From Tetragonia tetragonoides (Eukaryota; Streptophyta; Magnoliopsida; Caryophyllales; Aizoaceae), in assembly GCA_038025085.1 (NCBI GenBank), contig CM076144.1, positions 20,281,501 to 20,345,500 on the forward strand: a stretch of 64,000 nucleotides of DNA, in the 5' to 3' direction. Position numbers and translations under genes: made by a program. Positions 42,020 through 54,321 of the stretch are shown here, in pieces. The notes below the pieces were generated by a model. That model was not told the origin of the DNA. It saw only the letters and a program-made list of their open reading frames with translations, and ran no database searches. Position 1 is the stretch's first letter, and each line of letters starts with the position of its first letter.

Positions 42020-43364
42020 TGTAGACGCCAAAAAAGCGTCATCAAATTTCTCCACCAAAGCCCCATGATGAAAGTTGTAATTTATAAACTTGAATGCTAT
42101 TTTTATTTTGATAGGTAAAATAAGGTCTCAGGTTTTTCCTCAATCACTCCTTTATTTCGATGACATTCAAAAGCCTCGTTCAAGAGCTTTCCAATGACAC
42201 CTCTCGTGTCTTGTTCCGACGCTCGGTTGCAAAGTTGCTAACCGAGGGTAAAACCGTCTTTTACCGCAGAGAGGTAAAACGGTCTTTTTGCCTTTTCGGA
42301 ATATTTAAAATTCCTTCGAAAATCCAAATTGACTGGATGTTGTCATTATGACGACATCCAGCTAGCAGGCTCACAGCCGCCAGCGGCCCTAGTATTTCAA
42401 TCAAGGCCGCCAGCGACTGTGGCGAGGGCCATCAACGACCCTGGACGAATTCCCAAGGCCGCCAGCAGCCCTCACGAGCCAGCTGGCGCCAGCCCTATTT
42501 CGGCCCAATCTCTTCAAATTTTGTCCTTTCTTCACCCGTCCAACCCTACTCCTTCCCCTATAAATATAGCCCTCCTCCCTCAGTGCAAATCACACAGTCC
42601 ATTGTTGATAACCTCTATTCTCGGCTGAGTACTCCCGAGCTTCCCCCTCTTTCTTCCAAATTTATTCTTTGCTTGAGATCTATTTTTACTATTCAATTGC
42701 TAAATAGCCTACAGTTCAGGTACTAACTCCTGAGGGCTCAAATTAAATTAATTGATTAACTGTTTATTTTCTAGTAGTCAAAATGTAGATATTATGCAAA
42801 TCATGCCTTTTATTGCTTCCTAAATATTGTCTTTCAATTCTGTAAATAAGCATGACTAGTTCTTGTAATGCTCAACTTGCCAATCGAATGCATGTCAAAA
42901 TAAGGGTCAATAATAAATGTCATGATGCTTGTGATGAACCAATTAATAGTCTAAAATATAGGTTGTTAATCCGGTTTGTGTGGGAATCATGTCTTTAAAT
43001 TATTAAGCAAACTTGAGTTAGTAGAGGCCGTCATAAAATGGGCGAGTTGGGTGCCTAACACTTTCCCATCTCGTACCTTCGCCCCCGAACCTTTTATTCT
43101 TAGGTACTCATATGTTCAATATGAGTGGGAGTCTTTCTAAAAACATGATTAGTTTACTTTTTACGCGACTGGGTTGTCCATTTGTCTACTCGGAAAAACG
43201 CCGGTAGCAGATTTGTGACCTCTTTCATGATTTTTATTCAATTCAAGTCTTTTCAAAAGCTTTTCTAACTCGAAGGTTCCTTGAACTTATCTAAAGCCCC
43301 CAGCTTACAAATTTTCTATAAGGACACACTCTGCGGAGCGAGGCAAAAGTCCCGGGTCCTTACA
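42020..43364 (+). mobile_element. TatA-3 5' LTR
   Basis: 1345 bp, TGTAGACGCC...GGTCCTTACA. The order is the same as in TatA-1: GC-rich GCCGCCAGCGGC cluster (42374-42490), TATAAATA (42559-42566), conserved GGGCGAGTTGGGTGCCTAAC block (near 43040). AAGTC (42015-42019) precedes it and is the likely target duplication. It inserted into an intron of TatA-2 aORF2. Confidence 0.9.
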
Positions 43365-43365
43365 G

Positions 43366-43383
43366 TGGCGACTTCACTGGGGA
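43366..43383 (+). other. Primer binding site of TatA-3
   Basis: TGGCGACTTCACTGGGGA one base after the LTR. Confidence 0.82.
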
Positions 43384-44640
43384 TTTATTTAAGAGGGTGA
43401 GACTCGAAAGTCAAGTTTGCTTAATAGTTTAATAACAAATTCCATATATTGCATCATTTGCATGTGCTTTGCAAACCTTTTGACCCTTATCAACCGTCGA
43501 GGAAGTTTGGGCTGTAACTCGTAGACAATCCGTATATCTAAAGGAATATACAATTGTCCTATTGTGCAAATCGGCACTTCCTCACCCACGACTCATCGAC
43601 TCTTGTTGGTGAAAAGAATTACAATTGATGTGTTGACCATCTGCCGGATGGAAATTGTAAGTTGTTGTGGTGACCTCATAGGAGCTAAAAGCCTCTAGCC
43701 CACATTCGTGCATTCGCTTGCTTGTTATGCATGTGTCGTTGTAATGCCCGTTTGATCACATGTTTGCCTGTAACTGCGTCGTTGTAATGCTTGCCTAAAT
43801 GCATGAATGTCGTGACTATATGCGAACATGTACTTACGTGCTAGGAGTCTTTTTCTTTTATTTTTAGGTAGTTCCTAATGCCCAACAATATTGCGAGAAT
43901 TCAATTCAATGAGCACTCGTTGCCCCGACGATATATTTTCATATGGCGTCGAAGTCATGAGTAATTTTCTAGGACCTTTTTAGCCCAAAAACAGAGTCAG
44001 TCTCTCCAATTTCCCCTCTCCCATTTTTTGCATTTTCTTTTTTTCTTTTTTTTTTATGTAATTCAGAAATTCGGCAAAAAAAAAAAAAAAAATGAAACAA
44101 AATATAGGCGCTGAAAAAAAATGGCGCCAAAAATCAAAACTAAAAAAAATAAATTAAAAAAATGCCAAAAATTCTTTATTTATTTTTTTATTTATTTTAT
44201 TCCATTTTTCATTTTCTTTGAGTCTAGAAAAATAAAAAAAAAAAAATAGGAAGTCCGTCTTTTCAATTTTTCTTTTTTTCGGTCATCGACTTTATTTTTC
44301 TTTTGATATTAGGGGAAATATTTGGGCATTTAGGCTTAGGCTCTTTTTTTAGAACAATGTGTTTTCTACGTGTGGGTCGTCATTTTTCTTAGGTGAGAGT
44401 CTCATGATCCTTCTTGTTACTAAGTACTCCGTGCTTCCTATTCAGGATAGGGGGTCCGAAGAAGAAAGGAAATCTTGAGTAAAGCTGGTCTCGGCCTTCA
44501 GCAAGGCTGGTTTGTCTGCAACCGTCTACACCACCAAATTCTCGATTACCTCCACCACAAACAACCTCACCATCAATAAATTCACCATCACTACGTACAT
44601 TCTTCGCCACGTCTATCACCCCTCCTAATTTCACAATGCC
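43384..44640 (+). other. TatA-3 leader
   Basis: Collinear with the TatA-1 leader, with longer A and T runs (44020-44260). No conserved reading frame. Confidence 0.6.
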
Positions 44641-44660
44641 CAAAACCACTGACGAAAAGA

Positions 44661-47277
44661 TTGGAGATCATGGGCGAGCTAGAAAGGATGCGAGTCATGT
44701 TTGAAGATTTTGAAAGGAAGAAAGAGGAGGAAGCAAGAACCCTCTCTGACTCCAGCTCTGAGGAAGAAGGACCAAATTCCATGCTGGCTAACATCGACTC
44801 TATGCTCAAGAGTAGCGGCATGTTCTCCAACTACAGTGCCAATGTGGGGAAATTTGATACTAAAATCAAGGGCAAACTTCCAGCTAACTTTTCTATGCCC
44901 AAAGTGCCAACTTTTACCCGAGTTGACAGCCCACAGGATCACCTGAAATCCTTCACCACTGCTATGGCTCTAATGGGAGTTAACAAGAAGCTCTATGCCA
45001 ACATATTCCCTCAGACCCTTGATACTCATGCTCGGCGATTGTTCTACACTTTGAACTTGGAAAATTATCCAACCTAGTCTGATTTTACCACAGTCTTCTT
45101 GGCTCGTTATAAGGGCAATTCTACACTCCCCATCACTTTGAGGGAGCTTGAGATCACCACTCAAGAAGAACGACGGATTCACTAAATTCCGTCGTCGATG
45201 AAAGTCAAAAATAGCTGAAATGATTTTCTGAAGCTGGTCAGATCAGGCATTTCATTAAGAATATGCAACCTGCCTATAAGAACCACCTTCAATATCAAGC
45301 TATTGACATCCTCATTGAAGATGATCTCAACAAGAGCAAAGATCATGCAACTTCCAAGCCCTTCACTTATGGGAGAGATAAGAGGACAACTACTGGAGCC
45401 TCTTCTAGTACTCAAGTTAATGAGGTAGCTGTTGTGAATACCTTTGCCGAAAGAAAACCAAGGAGAGAATTCACCCCTCTCGGTATGACCTTGTCGTCTG
45501 CTCTCGAAAGAATGATCAAGAAAAATCTTCTACAACCCATCGGTCCTACCCCGAAACCACCTGTCAAAAACCGTACTTGCATTGGAAAGAGGATGAATAC
45601 TACAATAATCACCAAGGAAAGGGGCATGACACTGATAACTATTGGGCTCTTGAGCATGCTGTCCAAGATAGAATCGACAATGGTACCGTATCATTGCCTA
45701 AACCTGGACAAGCACCCAGCAACTCTAGTAACCCTTTAGGTGCCATCTTGCACATCAGTGTCAAAGATGCCCTAGGATTTGAAATCGTTGGAATATGGGA
45801 CAGCGACGAAAAAGATGTATGGGAAGTCCAAACCAGATCTCCTTTAGGCGTTGCCCATTACAGACGTTCTGGTCGTCATTATAGGCCACCTAACATCTAC
45901 AATGATAAGGTTCCACCTCTGGCCGAAGAAGAAGTTGAAGAAGCTCCGGTAAAAGATAAAGATTCTCCTCTTACAGGACAGCTCAAAAGGATCAAAGCTG
46001 ACATCTCCATCTGGAAACTCTTAGCCTCTTCCCATGAACACCGACAAGCCATCCTTGAAGCCTTATTGAAAGTTTCCGTGTCACATGATATGAGGCCCGA
46101 CTAACTGGTCAGCTTCTTGGTAGGGAACTACCTCCCGAGGGATCCCTACACAACAATGCCCTATACTTGACCGTATTTTCTATGGGCAAGTATGTACCCA
46201 TGACTCTGGTAGATAATGGATCTACTGTGAACGTTGTCCACTGAGAACTGCACTAAAATTGGGCATAGACATCAATAATTTGGCTCACTCAGCGCAAGGT
46301 TTGCATGCGTATGACAACTCTAACCGAAAAGTCCTTGGCACCATAACGATGAATGTCACTTCAGGAGCTGTAGAAAAGAGGGTCCCAATTATATGTCATG
46401 GATATCCCAGCCATCTTCAATCTGTTGTTAGGACGGCCTTGGCTCCATGATCTGAATGTTGTAGCCTCTACCCTCCACCAAAAAGTCAAGATGATGCTAG
46501 ATGGAGAGATTGTCAAGATCGAAGCCAACCCCATCAAGGCACTCATCGACAAGGCTCGTGTCTTGAAGATAGAAACTGATAATGAGGATATTGATCTTTG
46601 GGGATTCCCTCATGAAGAAGTAGCTCTCATAGAGGAAGACACTGAATCCTACACCTCCCTCGGCTCCGAGAAACCCCAATCGTATAATCCAACAGAGATA
46701 GGGGAACCCGACAAGTTTGAGGAAGTAAAAGAAATCGTCGAAAGGATGACTATCTATGTGGCACAACACTACAATGCTATTTAGCAAATAAAGGAGAAGA
46801 TCGCCCTGCTAGATAGACCCAAAGAGTGTAGCATCGTCCTAGACTACTTCCAAGGGATGGGAATCCCTACCTCCGATGCAAGTATTGTGAAGATAATGGG
46901 CATCATACCAACCAGTACAAACGCCTCAAAAAGGGGATCACCCGCTTCATCTACCAAGGAACCATGTGGCCCTCCTGCACATGGGCTATGAAAGCATGGT
47001 GTTGCTCTGATAAAAAACAGTATACTCGACTATGCGCCCCCATCGGAAAAGTTATGAATACCCTCATCTGGAGAGGTGACCTCAAACCCATGGTTCCCTC
47101 AGATGACATCCAGGGGATGAATAAGGATGATGATTTTTACAGTCGATATCATCGAGTCTTCGGCCACTACACGGACAACTGCATCTGCTTGAAAGATGAT
47201 ATATAGGAAATCATAAGACAGTGGGAAAATTCCACCACCCCTGAAGGAAGAAGATGATACCAATGAGGTCTGGAATT
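44661..47277 (+). pseudogene. TatA-3 gag, protease and zinc knuckles
   Basis: The only TatA copy here with a gag core. 44661-45077 encodes an acidic coiled-coil start and SMPKVPTFTRVDSPQDHLKS, IFPQTLDTHARRLFYTL. After stops come LRELEITTQEE, then KPRREFTPLGMTLSSALERM and a knuckle 1 whose Cys residues are Tyr or Asn (YYNNHQGKGHDTDNYW). The KADISIWKLL...ILEAL block precedes a protease with intact Asp (PMTLVDNGSTVN, near 46200) and LLLGRPWLHDLNVVASTLHQ. Knuckle 2 near 46880 (CKYCEDNGHHTNQY) has lost its last Cys, and knuckle 3 near 47145 is RYHRVFGHYTDNC. It ends at TAG after NEVWN (47277), the same stop point as in TatA-1 and TatA-4. Several frameshifts; RT and integrase are absent. Confidence 0.8.
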
Positions 47278-47391
47278 AGAGCGGTGTAGACTATCAAAAC
47301 TCGGGCGTTGGGTAGCCTAGGAAAACGTCATTGTTTGTGAATCTTTCGAGTGTGAATGCATATGAAGATTTATCTATTTGTAATAGGGACA
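47278..47391 (+). other. Remainder of TatA-3 before LTR-C
   Basis: About 110 bp of non-coding sequence after the gag-protease stop. GGACA (47387-47391) immediately precedes LTR-C and may be its target duplication. Confidence 0.4.
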
Positions 47392-48509
47392 TGATTAAGA
47401 TTGTCGGAAGTCGCCACCAAATTTAAGGAAATTTGGAACCCTTGGAATCAAGTCAATAGTCTAAAAAGACGTCAACTAAATTCCTATGCACCCCAATCCC
47501 TATTGGAGCAATTGACTTCATAAATGGGTTCGGGGGAGTGAGTACGAGTTAGGTAGGTGTTAGGCAGCCAACTCGCTCATTAACGACAACGGGCTTTACT
47601 AATCAATTCAATGCAATTATTAATGCTACGCTTCCAAAAAGGGTTCAATTTGTCAAAATTCCTAGTTTTAACTAATGGGTTGAACAAACATTACTATTGT
47701 GACCACTTTTAACAACTTATCAGATTACTTGCATGTTTTATGCTAAAAACGATACATATGCTAAACCTGCGAGTTAGAAGGCAAACAAGGTAGTTGCACC
47801 CAACAATCATAAACAAGCATAATATTGATAAATAGCAATAAATAAACATTCATCCATTCATTCATTCATTCATTGGGTTTAATACAAGCCCTTTTGCTCA
47901 AAATGCGCCATGCATGTACATATCACATAAACCAAAATTGTTAGTAGATAACAAGCAAATATAAAAATTATTGAAAACCCTAAGGTTGGATTACCTGGAT
48001 GCTCGCAATGAACTTATTGGGTTTAATGCTTCAACTCTTGCTCTTGATGAAGTATGAAGGTTTATTTTGTGGTGCTAGGGCTAGCCTAAAAAAGGAGTAG
48101 AATCAAAATTTTTAGGGTTTTTTATGAGAGAGAGATTACTTAGAGAACCAACTTTTTGTCTCCAACTGCCAACCTCTTCAACTGAACCCTAAGGTTTGTT
48201 TATATAGAACAGGGGGAGCTACCAAGGTTTGCCACGGAAATCGAATGGGCCTCGAATTTTCCATCCATGAGAACAGGTCCAGGCGACCATGGAGCTAGGC
48301 CAAGAGGTTGAACTGCTTGGCAAGCGGCATAGTCGCTTGTCCTAGCGGCCACCGCTTGAGCTCAAGCGTGGCCGCAGGGACCTGGAGCGACCTTCTTGCA
48401 TAGGCGCCTGACATGCTTTCTAAGCGGGGAATGCTATTCCGAGAGGGTCCACGGGGGATTGACTTAATTCCCTTGTTTGACCAAGGGTTGACTCAAGGGT
48501 TTGGGTTCC
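47392..48509 (-). mobile_element. LTR-C fragment (-)
   Basis: The minus-strand 3' end is AATCTTAATCA, and the identical terminus occurs at 63685. It has the Tat LTR signature in diverged form (GGCCGTT...GCGAGTTGGCTGCCTAACACC), TATATAAA (48206-48199) and, upstream of it, a GC-rich AGCGGCC/GCCGCTTG cluster (48300-48400). TGGCGACTTC (47416-47407) lies only about 15 bp inside the terminus. The 5' part is cut at 48510 by Tekay-2. No PBS adjoins it, so this is a 3' or solo LTR. A CATT microsatellite lies at about 47850-47873. Confidence 0.75.
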
Positions 48510-51113
48510 TGTAACACCCCTGAATTTACAACGATTTTCTGGGAACTATCGACGTCATTATGCATGACTCGGCACCACTGAACCGTCACAAACCCAAGGG
48601 TGTTACTGCAACATTTATCACTACGGAGTAAATGCTAAGCAGAAAAAAAGTCTAGGCATCAAAGAAACTTACTAAGGAATCTAAACAATCTAAAACAGTT
48701 AATATCAGAGTTGTCTATATAGTGAGCTAAAAACAATTAAACCAATTTATTACAACTTTGCCTTTGAAGGGCTCAAACCAGAAAAGTCCCAACAATCTCA
48801 TCTGAACTAAAAAGAGAGTTCTAAAAACCGACGCCAACTCTATCTTCTAAGTTGTACATCGTCACTCGACTAAACCTGCATTTTGGTTTCTGTGACGGAA
48901 ACAAAATACAGAAGAAAAGAAAAGAAACAAAAGAGAAACAAAAATCAGATAAACTGAATAAACGTCATTCGTACCCAGTCAAAACATTTCGCAAACCTTA
49001 TCTGAGATTTTAGAAGAATCATTGAAATTCATTTGCATACGCACATAAGCATATAATCAAGCATACGCATAACGAGATTCTTTTATATGCAATTCTTGTA
49101 TAGTGACCACACCAAATACGACATAGACAATCCGTCTTCATTAGAGAAATGTAAGAGAGTGAATAGAACAATGATTACCCATATTGTTCATCGAAGATAC
49201 AATCAAGCCATGGACTTAATAACTCTAGTGTGCACACTACATCTAGTATAATAAACGAGTCTAGAGGACTTAATAAATGGGGAATAATCCGTCCCAGATA
49301 CACTGTGAGCGAGGTTTCCATAAGTAACTTGGGAATTACGCATCCCTTGAACTACACCATTAGGTGTAATCCCGATTGCTCGACTACTCCTAGGGATCCA
49401 TTAACAGTGTTACTCTCATATAATTCAATTCACATAATTTGCATTGGTTGACATAGTGGTACTACGAGACCACAACTTACTAATTCATTTCATGCTCTTG
49501 ACAATGAATAGTAGATAACGACGATAATGATTATTCAATACGATAAGAATTAAACATGCTTTAATTCGATGACGATAATTCAACAGAGATGACATGCAAT
49601 GTCTAGCACAAATTCGGCAGCACTTCGGCAAGGTAATATGATATCCAAAAATCACATTGCAGTCAAATACTTCCAATGATAAAATATATAGGTGCTCACT
49701 AGCACTCAATAATACCATACCAATTAGCAAGTATTAAGTAGCATAATAATACTAATAATTCACCATTCAACAATTGTCCAATAATCATCATATGGACTAA
49801 TTAATTCTCAAAACATGATAATATCGACATGGTCATTGTAAACAATATTTACAGCAGTGAATCATGCTTAATTAATAAAGCCGATATAATTTAATCATGC
49901 TTTGCACATTAATTTCACAACAAATTCCCAATTAGCACATAACACATCAAAATAGTTTTGATGGGCTTTGGAAGAAGTTAGGCATGAGCGCTTACCAATA
50001 AAACACTACCAAATAGTACGTAAGCTCCACGTACAAAGATTATCACGCTTGCTCGTTAGGCCCTAATTAAAAATAATTACCGAAACTGAGTTTATTAAAC
50101 ACGAATACCTACACAGTAACGAAATATTAATATGATATTTTATTTAAATTTCTTAATTTATTTTAACCAGTCTAGGATATTGAAAATCCGAATTCGGGTT
50201 CCAAACAAGTGCAGAACAATTAAAACAAAAAATTAAAATCTGCTGAAAATCACCAAAAATCTGCACGACAATTTGCAAAAGTGCGAAACTGTAAAACTAC
50301 TTGCGTGACCCACGAACACCACCCATGGTGGCCACGTGACCTCCAGTGACCCTCCGACCAGCCACCATCGGCGCTGGTGGCGGTGGGTCCACCGTGGTGG
50401 TTCACGGTGCAAGACACGAAGGAGAGAGAAAAAGAAAGAGAAAGCGAAAGGGAGAGAGAAGGGTGACGGGGCTTGGCCCATCAGCCCAGAAACTCACCGG
50501 TGGGAGGAGGAGGCGGTGACCGGCGTAGGGTTGTCCCTGGTGACTGTCAACAGGAGAGAGAAAAGAGAAAACGAAAGAGAAAGGGAAAAAGAACGTGAGA
50601 AAGAGAGAGAGAAAGAAGTGGAGAGAGAAGGACTCACCGGCTGCGAGACAACGACGGTGATGATGGTGGTCGACGATGACAGCAGGGGACGGGAAGGAGA
50701 GAGAGAACCGGGGGAGATAGACTGAGAGAGGTGATGTGGGTTTGATGATCAAGAGTGTAAACTGAATAACTCCTCATTTTTTTCTATATATACTCATCAC
50801 CCACAAGGGTTTTGGTCAACAAAAGTCAAGGTAGGAATAAAAGAAATATTCCCATTAAATTAATTGAAGAAAATTCTCCCGGGTCAATAATAAAAGAAAT
50901 ATGAATTCTCTCGATCGTCAAAATCATTTAAATAAAACTGTCAAATAATTTGACAATTATAAATTCTGAAACTTCCATATTAATAATTAATATTGTTATG
51001 GCTTTAATTGAATAAATCGAATCCTTAAATGTAAAAACAATTTATTCTCCTAAACTATTTCTAAATCATTTAAAAATAAATATAATAATTATAGAAAATA
51101 TTGGGGTATCACA
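48510..51113 (-). mobile_element. Tekay-2 LTR
   Basis: 2604 bp, minus-strand TGTGATACCCC...GGGTGTTACA. TATATATAG (50792-50784) lies upstream of a CT-rich (GA-rich on +) leader (50640-50410). The matching segment of Tekay-1 is in the opposite orientation. GTTCC (48505-48509) may be the target duplication. ORFs at 50233-50752 are low-complexity GA-rich translations and were rejected. Confidence 0.85.
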
Positions 51114-51150
51114 TTCTACCCTCCTTAAAAGAAGTTTCGTCCCGAAACTT
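51114..51150 (-). other. Tekay-2 polypurine tract and hairpin, LTR-proximal
   Basis: Minus-strand CTTTTAAGGAGGGTAGAA abuts the LTR start. Just upstream is AAGTTTCGGGACGAAACTT, a perfect 8-bp stem with a 3-base loop (51132-51150). Confidence 0.8.
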
Positions 51151-51332
51151 GAGACATGAAGTAATCACTTCCCAAAATAAAACGAGTTTACCCATACAAA
51201 GATATAAAACAATTTTAGGACTCTAACATATGCAAGATGAGCAAGTACGATTGTGATTCTAAGTTGATTAGAAATGCAGCATGCAATGCTTGGACATGCA
51301 ATTCGTGCAAGGTGATAAACAAAACACGCAAA

Positions 51333-51523
51333 CACTACAAAAAAAGGGGCAAATAGTGACTGATTTCAGCGACAAGTATGTTAACTGAGGCAAAATGTCA
51401 TATTTTCGCATCAAAAGCAGGCTTTTATATTTTCTCTTCAAATGTTTGGCACTATTGAGCTATCAATTACCCTAATTATATAAGGCAACACTTAAAAAAA
51501 CCAATCTCAACTAACCCACCACC

Positions 51524-51581
<58 letters not shown>

Positions 51582-52459
51582 CTCTCCTCTTAACCACAGC
51601 CCACGGGTCCTCTTCTCTTCTTCCTCTCTTGATGTTCATCTACCCGATCTTCGGTTCATTATCCTCAACCTTCCTTTTTCCTAGTCTTCATCTAATGATT
51701 CTAACCTTCAACATCTCCTAGTCTTCATCTTCTTTTCTTGCTTTCTCTCTCTTCAACAATTGTGAAATTGCTACCTCAAGATAATCGGTATTCGCAGATC
51801 AAGTCTAGAGGTCGGTTGAAACAAGATCGAAGCAGATCGAAGCCACTCTAAATTTGTCTCTCTAGCTTTTTGAACTTTAGCTATTGAAACCAAGATCGAC
51901 AAAAAATGCCTCAAGATCTGTAAGATTTATTTATTTATTTAATTCTAGTGTTGTATACCCCTGTAGATAGATCTAGATTAGTCTTGTTTTTTTAATTTCC
52001 CCAAATTAATTGTAAATTTTTGTTCAAGGGCAATGTTCATTTTTCGTTTGTTTCCACATTAGTCTACTTTTGTAATTTGATGTCTTTGTTAAGTTTGTAC
52101 AGATTTGTTATGGATTCTTTTTTATTTGTATAATTATTGGTAAAATACAGATTTGTATAAGTCTGACTTTGTTGCGATGTTTGAGTTTATGCTAATGGTT
52201 GTTGTGTTTTGCTTGAGTTCTTTACATTCAAAACTAGCTTCATAAATTCCGAAGCTGGTTTGGAAATTATTTTTTTCACCAAAAGAACATTTAGCGACCG
52301 ACGCAATCGGTCACAAACAATTCAGCGACCGATTTAGCGTCCGAATACAGTTTAGCATCAAGCTTTTTACCGACTGGCTGGAATCAGTTGCTAATCGGTC
52401 GCTACTCCTCTTTTGCGACCAATTTCGTCGGTAGCAAAATGCCCGTTTTTTTTGTAGTG
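51333..52459 (+). mobile_element. CACTA-2, 1.1-kb non-autonomous CACTA element
   Basis: Ends CACTACAAAAAAAGGGGCA and (inverted) CACTACAAAAAAAACGGGCA, flanked by a perfect AAA/AAA 3-bp duplication (51330-51332, 52460-52462). Subterminal GCGACCGA/TCGGTCGC motifs are dense at the right end (52295-52435). The interior has a (TC)n run at 51527-51580 followed by sequence resembling a 5' leader, but no transposase or other protein is visible. It inserted between the Tekay-2 pol stop and its LTR. Confidence 0.9.
51527..51580 (+). repeat. (TC)n microsatellite
   Basis: Uninterrupted TC repeat of about 54 bp inside CACTA-2. Confidence 0.95.
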
Positions 52460-52481
52460 AAAAGACGAAACTTTGAGGCGT

Positions 52482-52522
52482 GACATTATACCCTCCTTAA
52501 AAGGAGTTTCGTCCCGAAACTC
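52482..52522 (-). other. Second hairpin plus polypurine tract in Tekay-2
   Basis: Minus-strand GAGTTTCGGGACGAAACTC (52522-52504) followed by CTTTTAAGGAGGGTATAATG. It repeats the LTR-proximal copy about 250 bp away once CACTA-2 is discounted. Confidence 0.75.
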
Positions 52523-52607
52523 AAGTGGGACTAGTACCTTCTAGAAAGAGGTCTGGATACTTCTCGCGCATCATGGATTCTGCTTACCATGTTGCTTCTT
52601 CTTGACC

Positions 52608-54321
52608 TTATCGAGACCAAACGACTTTGACAATCGAAATAGTCTTTGTTCGAGTTGAGCGCTCTTTGCGATCCACTATCTTGATAGGACGCTCTTCATA
52701 AGTCAAACTCTCGTCAAGATCGATTGCTTCAGGTTGAACGACATGAGTTGGATCATGTACGTATCGCTTCAACTGGGAGACATGAAACAGACTGTGGACT
52801 CTCTTAAGTTCCACAGGTAAGGCTAGTCGATAAGTAACCACACTAATCCTTTCCACGATCTCGTAAGGTCCAATGAAACGAGGACTCAACTTCCCCTTAC
52901 GACCAAAACACATGACACCTTTCGTAGGAGATACTCGCAAAAGTACCTTACTTCCCACCTCAAATTCTTCAGGTCTATGACCTCTATCAGCGCACGATTT
53001 CTGGCGATCTTGTGCACTACTCATCTTTGCTTGAATCACCTTGACCATATCGACGGTCTGATGGATCATTTTAGGACCTAAAACTGCAGTTTCGCTAATA
53101 TCGTTCCAACAAATAGGCGATCTACATTTCCTACCATACAATGCTTCATATGGTGCTCGATAAATGCTTGAGTGATAGTTATTGTTGTAAGAAAAATCGA
53201 TCAACGGAATGCGTGTATCCCACGAGCCTTGATACTCGAGAGCACATCCGCTAGCTTCTCCATTTTTCAAGTGTCATTCATTGGGATAAATCTCGCAACT
53301 TTCGTCAAATAAACGATCTACAACGACCCAAATGGCGTTGTTCTTCTTTTGTGTCAATGGTAAACCCATGACTAAGTGCATTGAAATTGAATTCCATTTC
53401 CACGTAGGAACTTCAAGCGATTATATCATTCCACGAGGTCTCTTGTGTTCAATCTTGACCTTCTGGCACGTCAGACATCTAGCCACGAACTCAGCGACAT
53501 CTTGCTTCATTCCTTTCCACCAAAACACTTGGCGAAGATCTTTGTAAAGCTTGTCTCCACCAGGACGTAAATAATAGGGAGTATTGTGAGCTTCACCTAG
53601 AATCTGACTCTTGATATCTGGGTCATTCGACACACAAACACGATCACGAAATCTCAAGACACTGTCTTGGCCAGTAGTAAAGTCCTCGGATCTACCCTCG
53701 TCTTGGTGGTGTAGAATCCGTTGAAGATCCTCATCTGAATTCTGTTTACCCTTGATCTCGTCGAGTAAAGTTGGTCGAACTGACATATGCGCTAAGGTAC
53801 ATTGAGCGCCACCTTTCAGCACAATCTCCATGTCTAGACTCTGTAAGTCACGAATGATCTCCTTCGGAAGTACTAAAGCAGTGTTCAACGTATGACGAGT
53901 CTTTCTACTCAAAGCGTCAGCTACCACGTTAGCTTTCCCTTCGTGATACTGAATATCTATGTCGTTCTCCGTTAACAACTCTAGCCATCTTCTTTGTCGC
54001 AGATTCAACTCCTTTTGCGTGAAAATGTACTTGAGATTTTTGTGGTCCGTGAACATCTTGACAACAGAACCATAGAGATAATGTCGCCAAATATTCAAAG
54101 CAAATACGACAACAGCGAGCTCTAAGTCGTGAGTAGGGTAGTTATCCTCGTGCTTCTTCAGTTGTCTTGAGGCATAAGCCACTACCTTTTCATGCTGCAT
54201 CAAAACACAGCCTAAGCCATGCTTAGACGCGTCACTATAGACCTCATATCCTTCAGTTCCAGAGGGAAAAGTCAAAATCGATGCACTCGTAAATCGTTTC
54301 TTCAACTCCTGAAAAGCAGCT
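52608..54321 (-). pseudogene. Tekay-2 pol fragment: RNase H, integrase and C-terminal domain
   Basis: Enters at the RT/RNase H boundary ([20 protein letters not shown]), with RNase [47 protein letters not shown] and [12 protein letters not shown]. Next are the integrase zinc region ([20 protein letters not shown]) and the start of the core ([20 protein letters not shown]...IWVVVDRL). The core is then deleted between IYPNE and ALEYQGSWDTRIPLIDFSYN (near 53265), removing the second Asp and the Glu of the triad. The C-terminal part (52608-53270) matches Tekay-1 and ends at TAA 52608. Upstream RT, protease and gag are cut off by TatA-4 at 54322. Lineage Tekay/Del. Confidence 0.88.

Noticed and set aside
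50233..50752. ORFs on both strands in a GA/CT-rich block
   Set aside because: Low-complexity Arg/Glu or Ser/Leu-rich translations of the Tekay-2 LTR leader; both strands open at once because of base composition.
1..54321. Tekay-1 and Tekay-2 as the two ends of one interrupted element
   Set aside because: They are in opposite orientation and both contain the same integrase tail, so they are separate copies.
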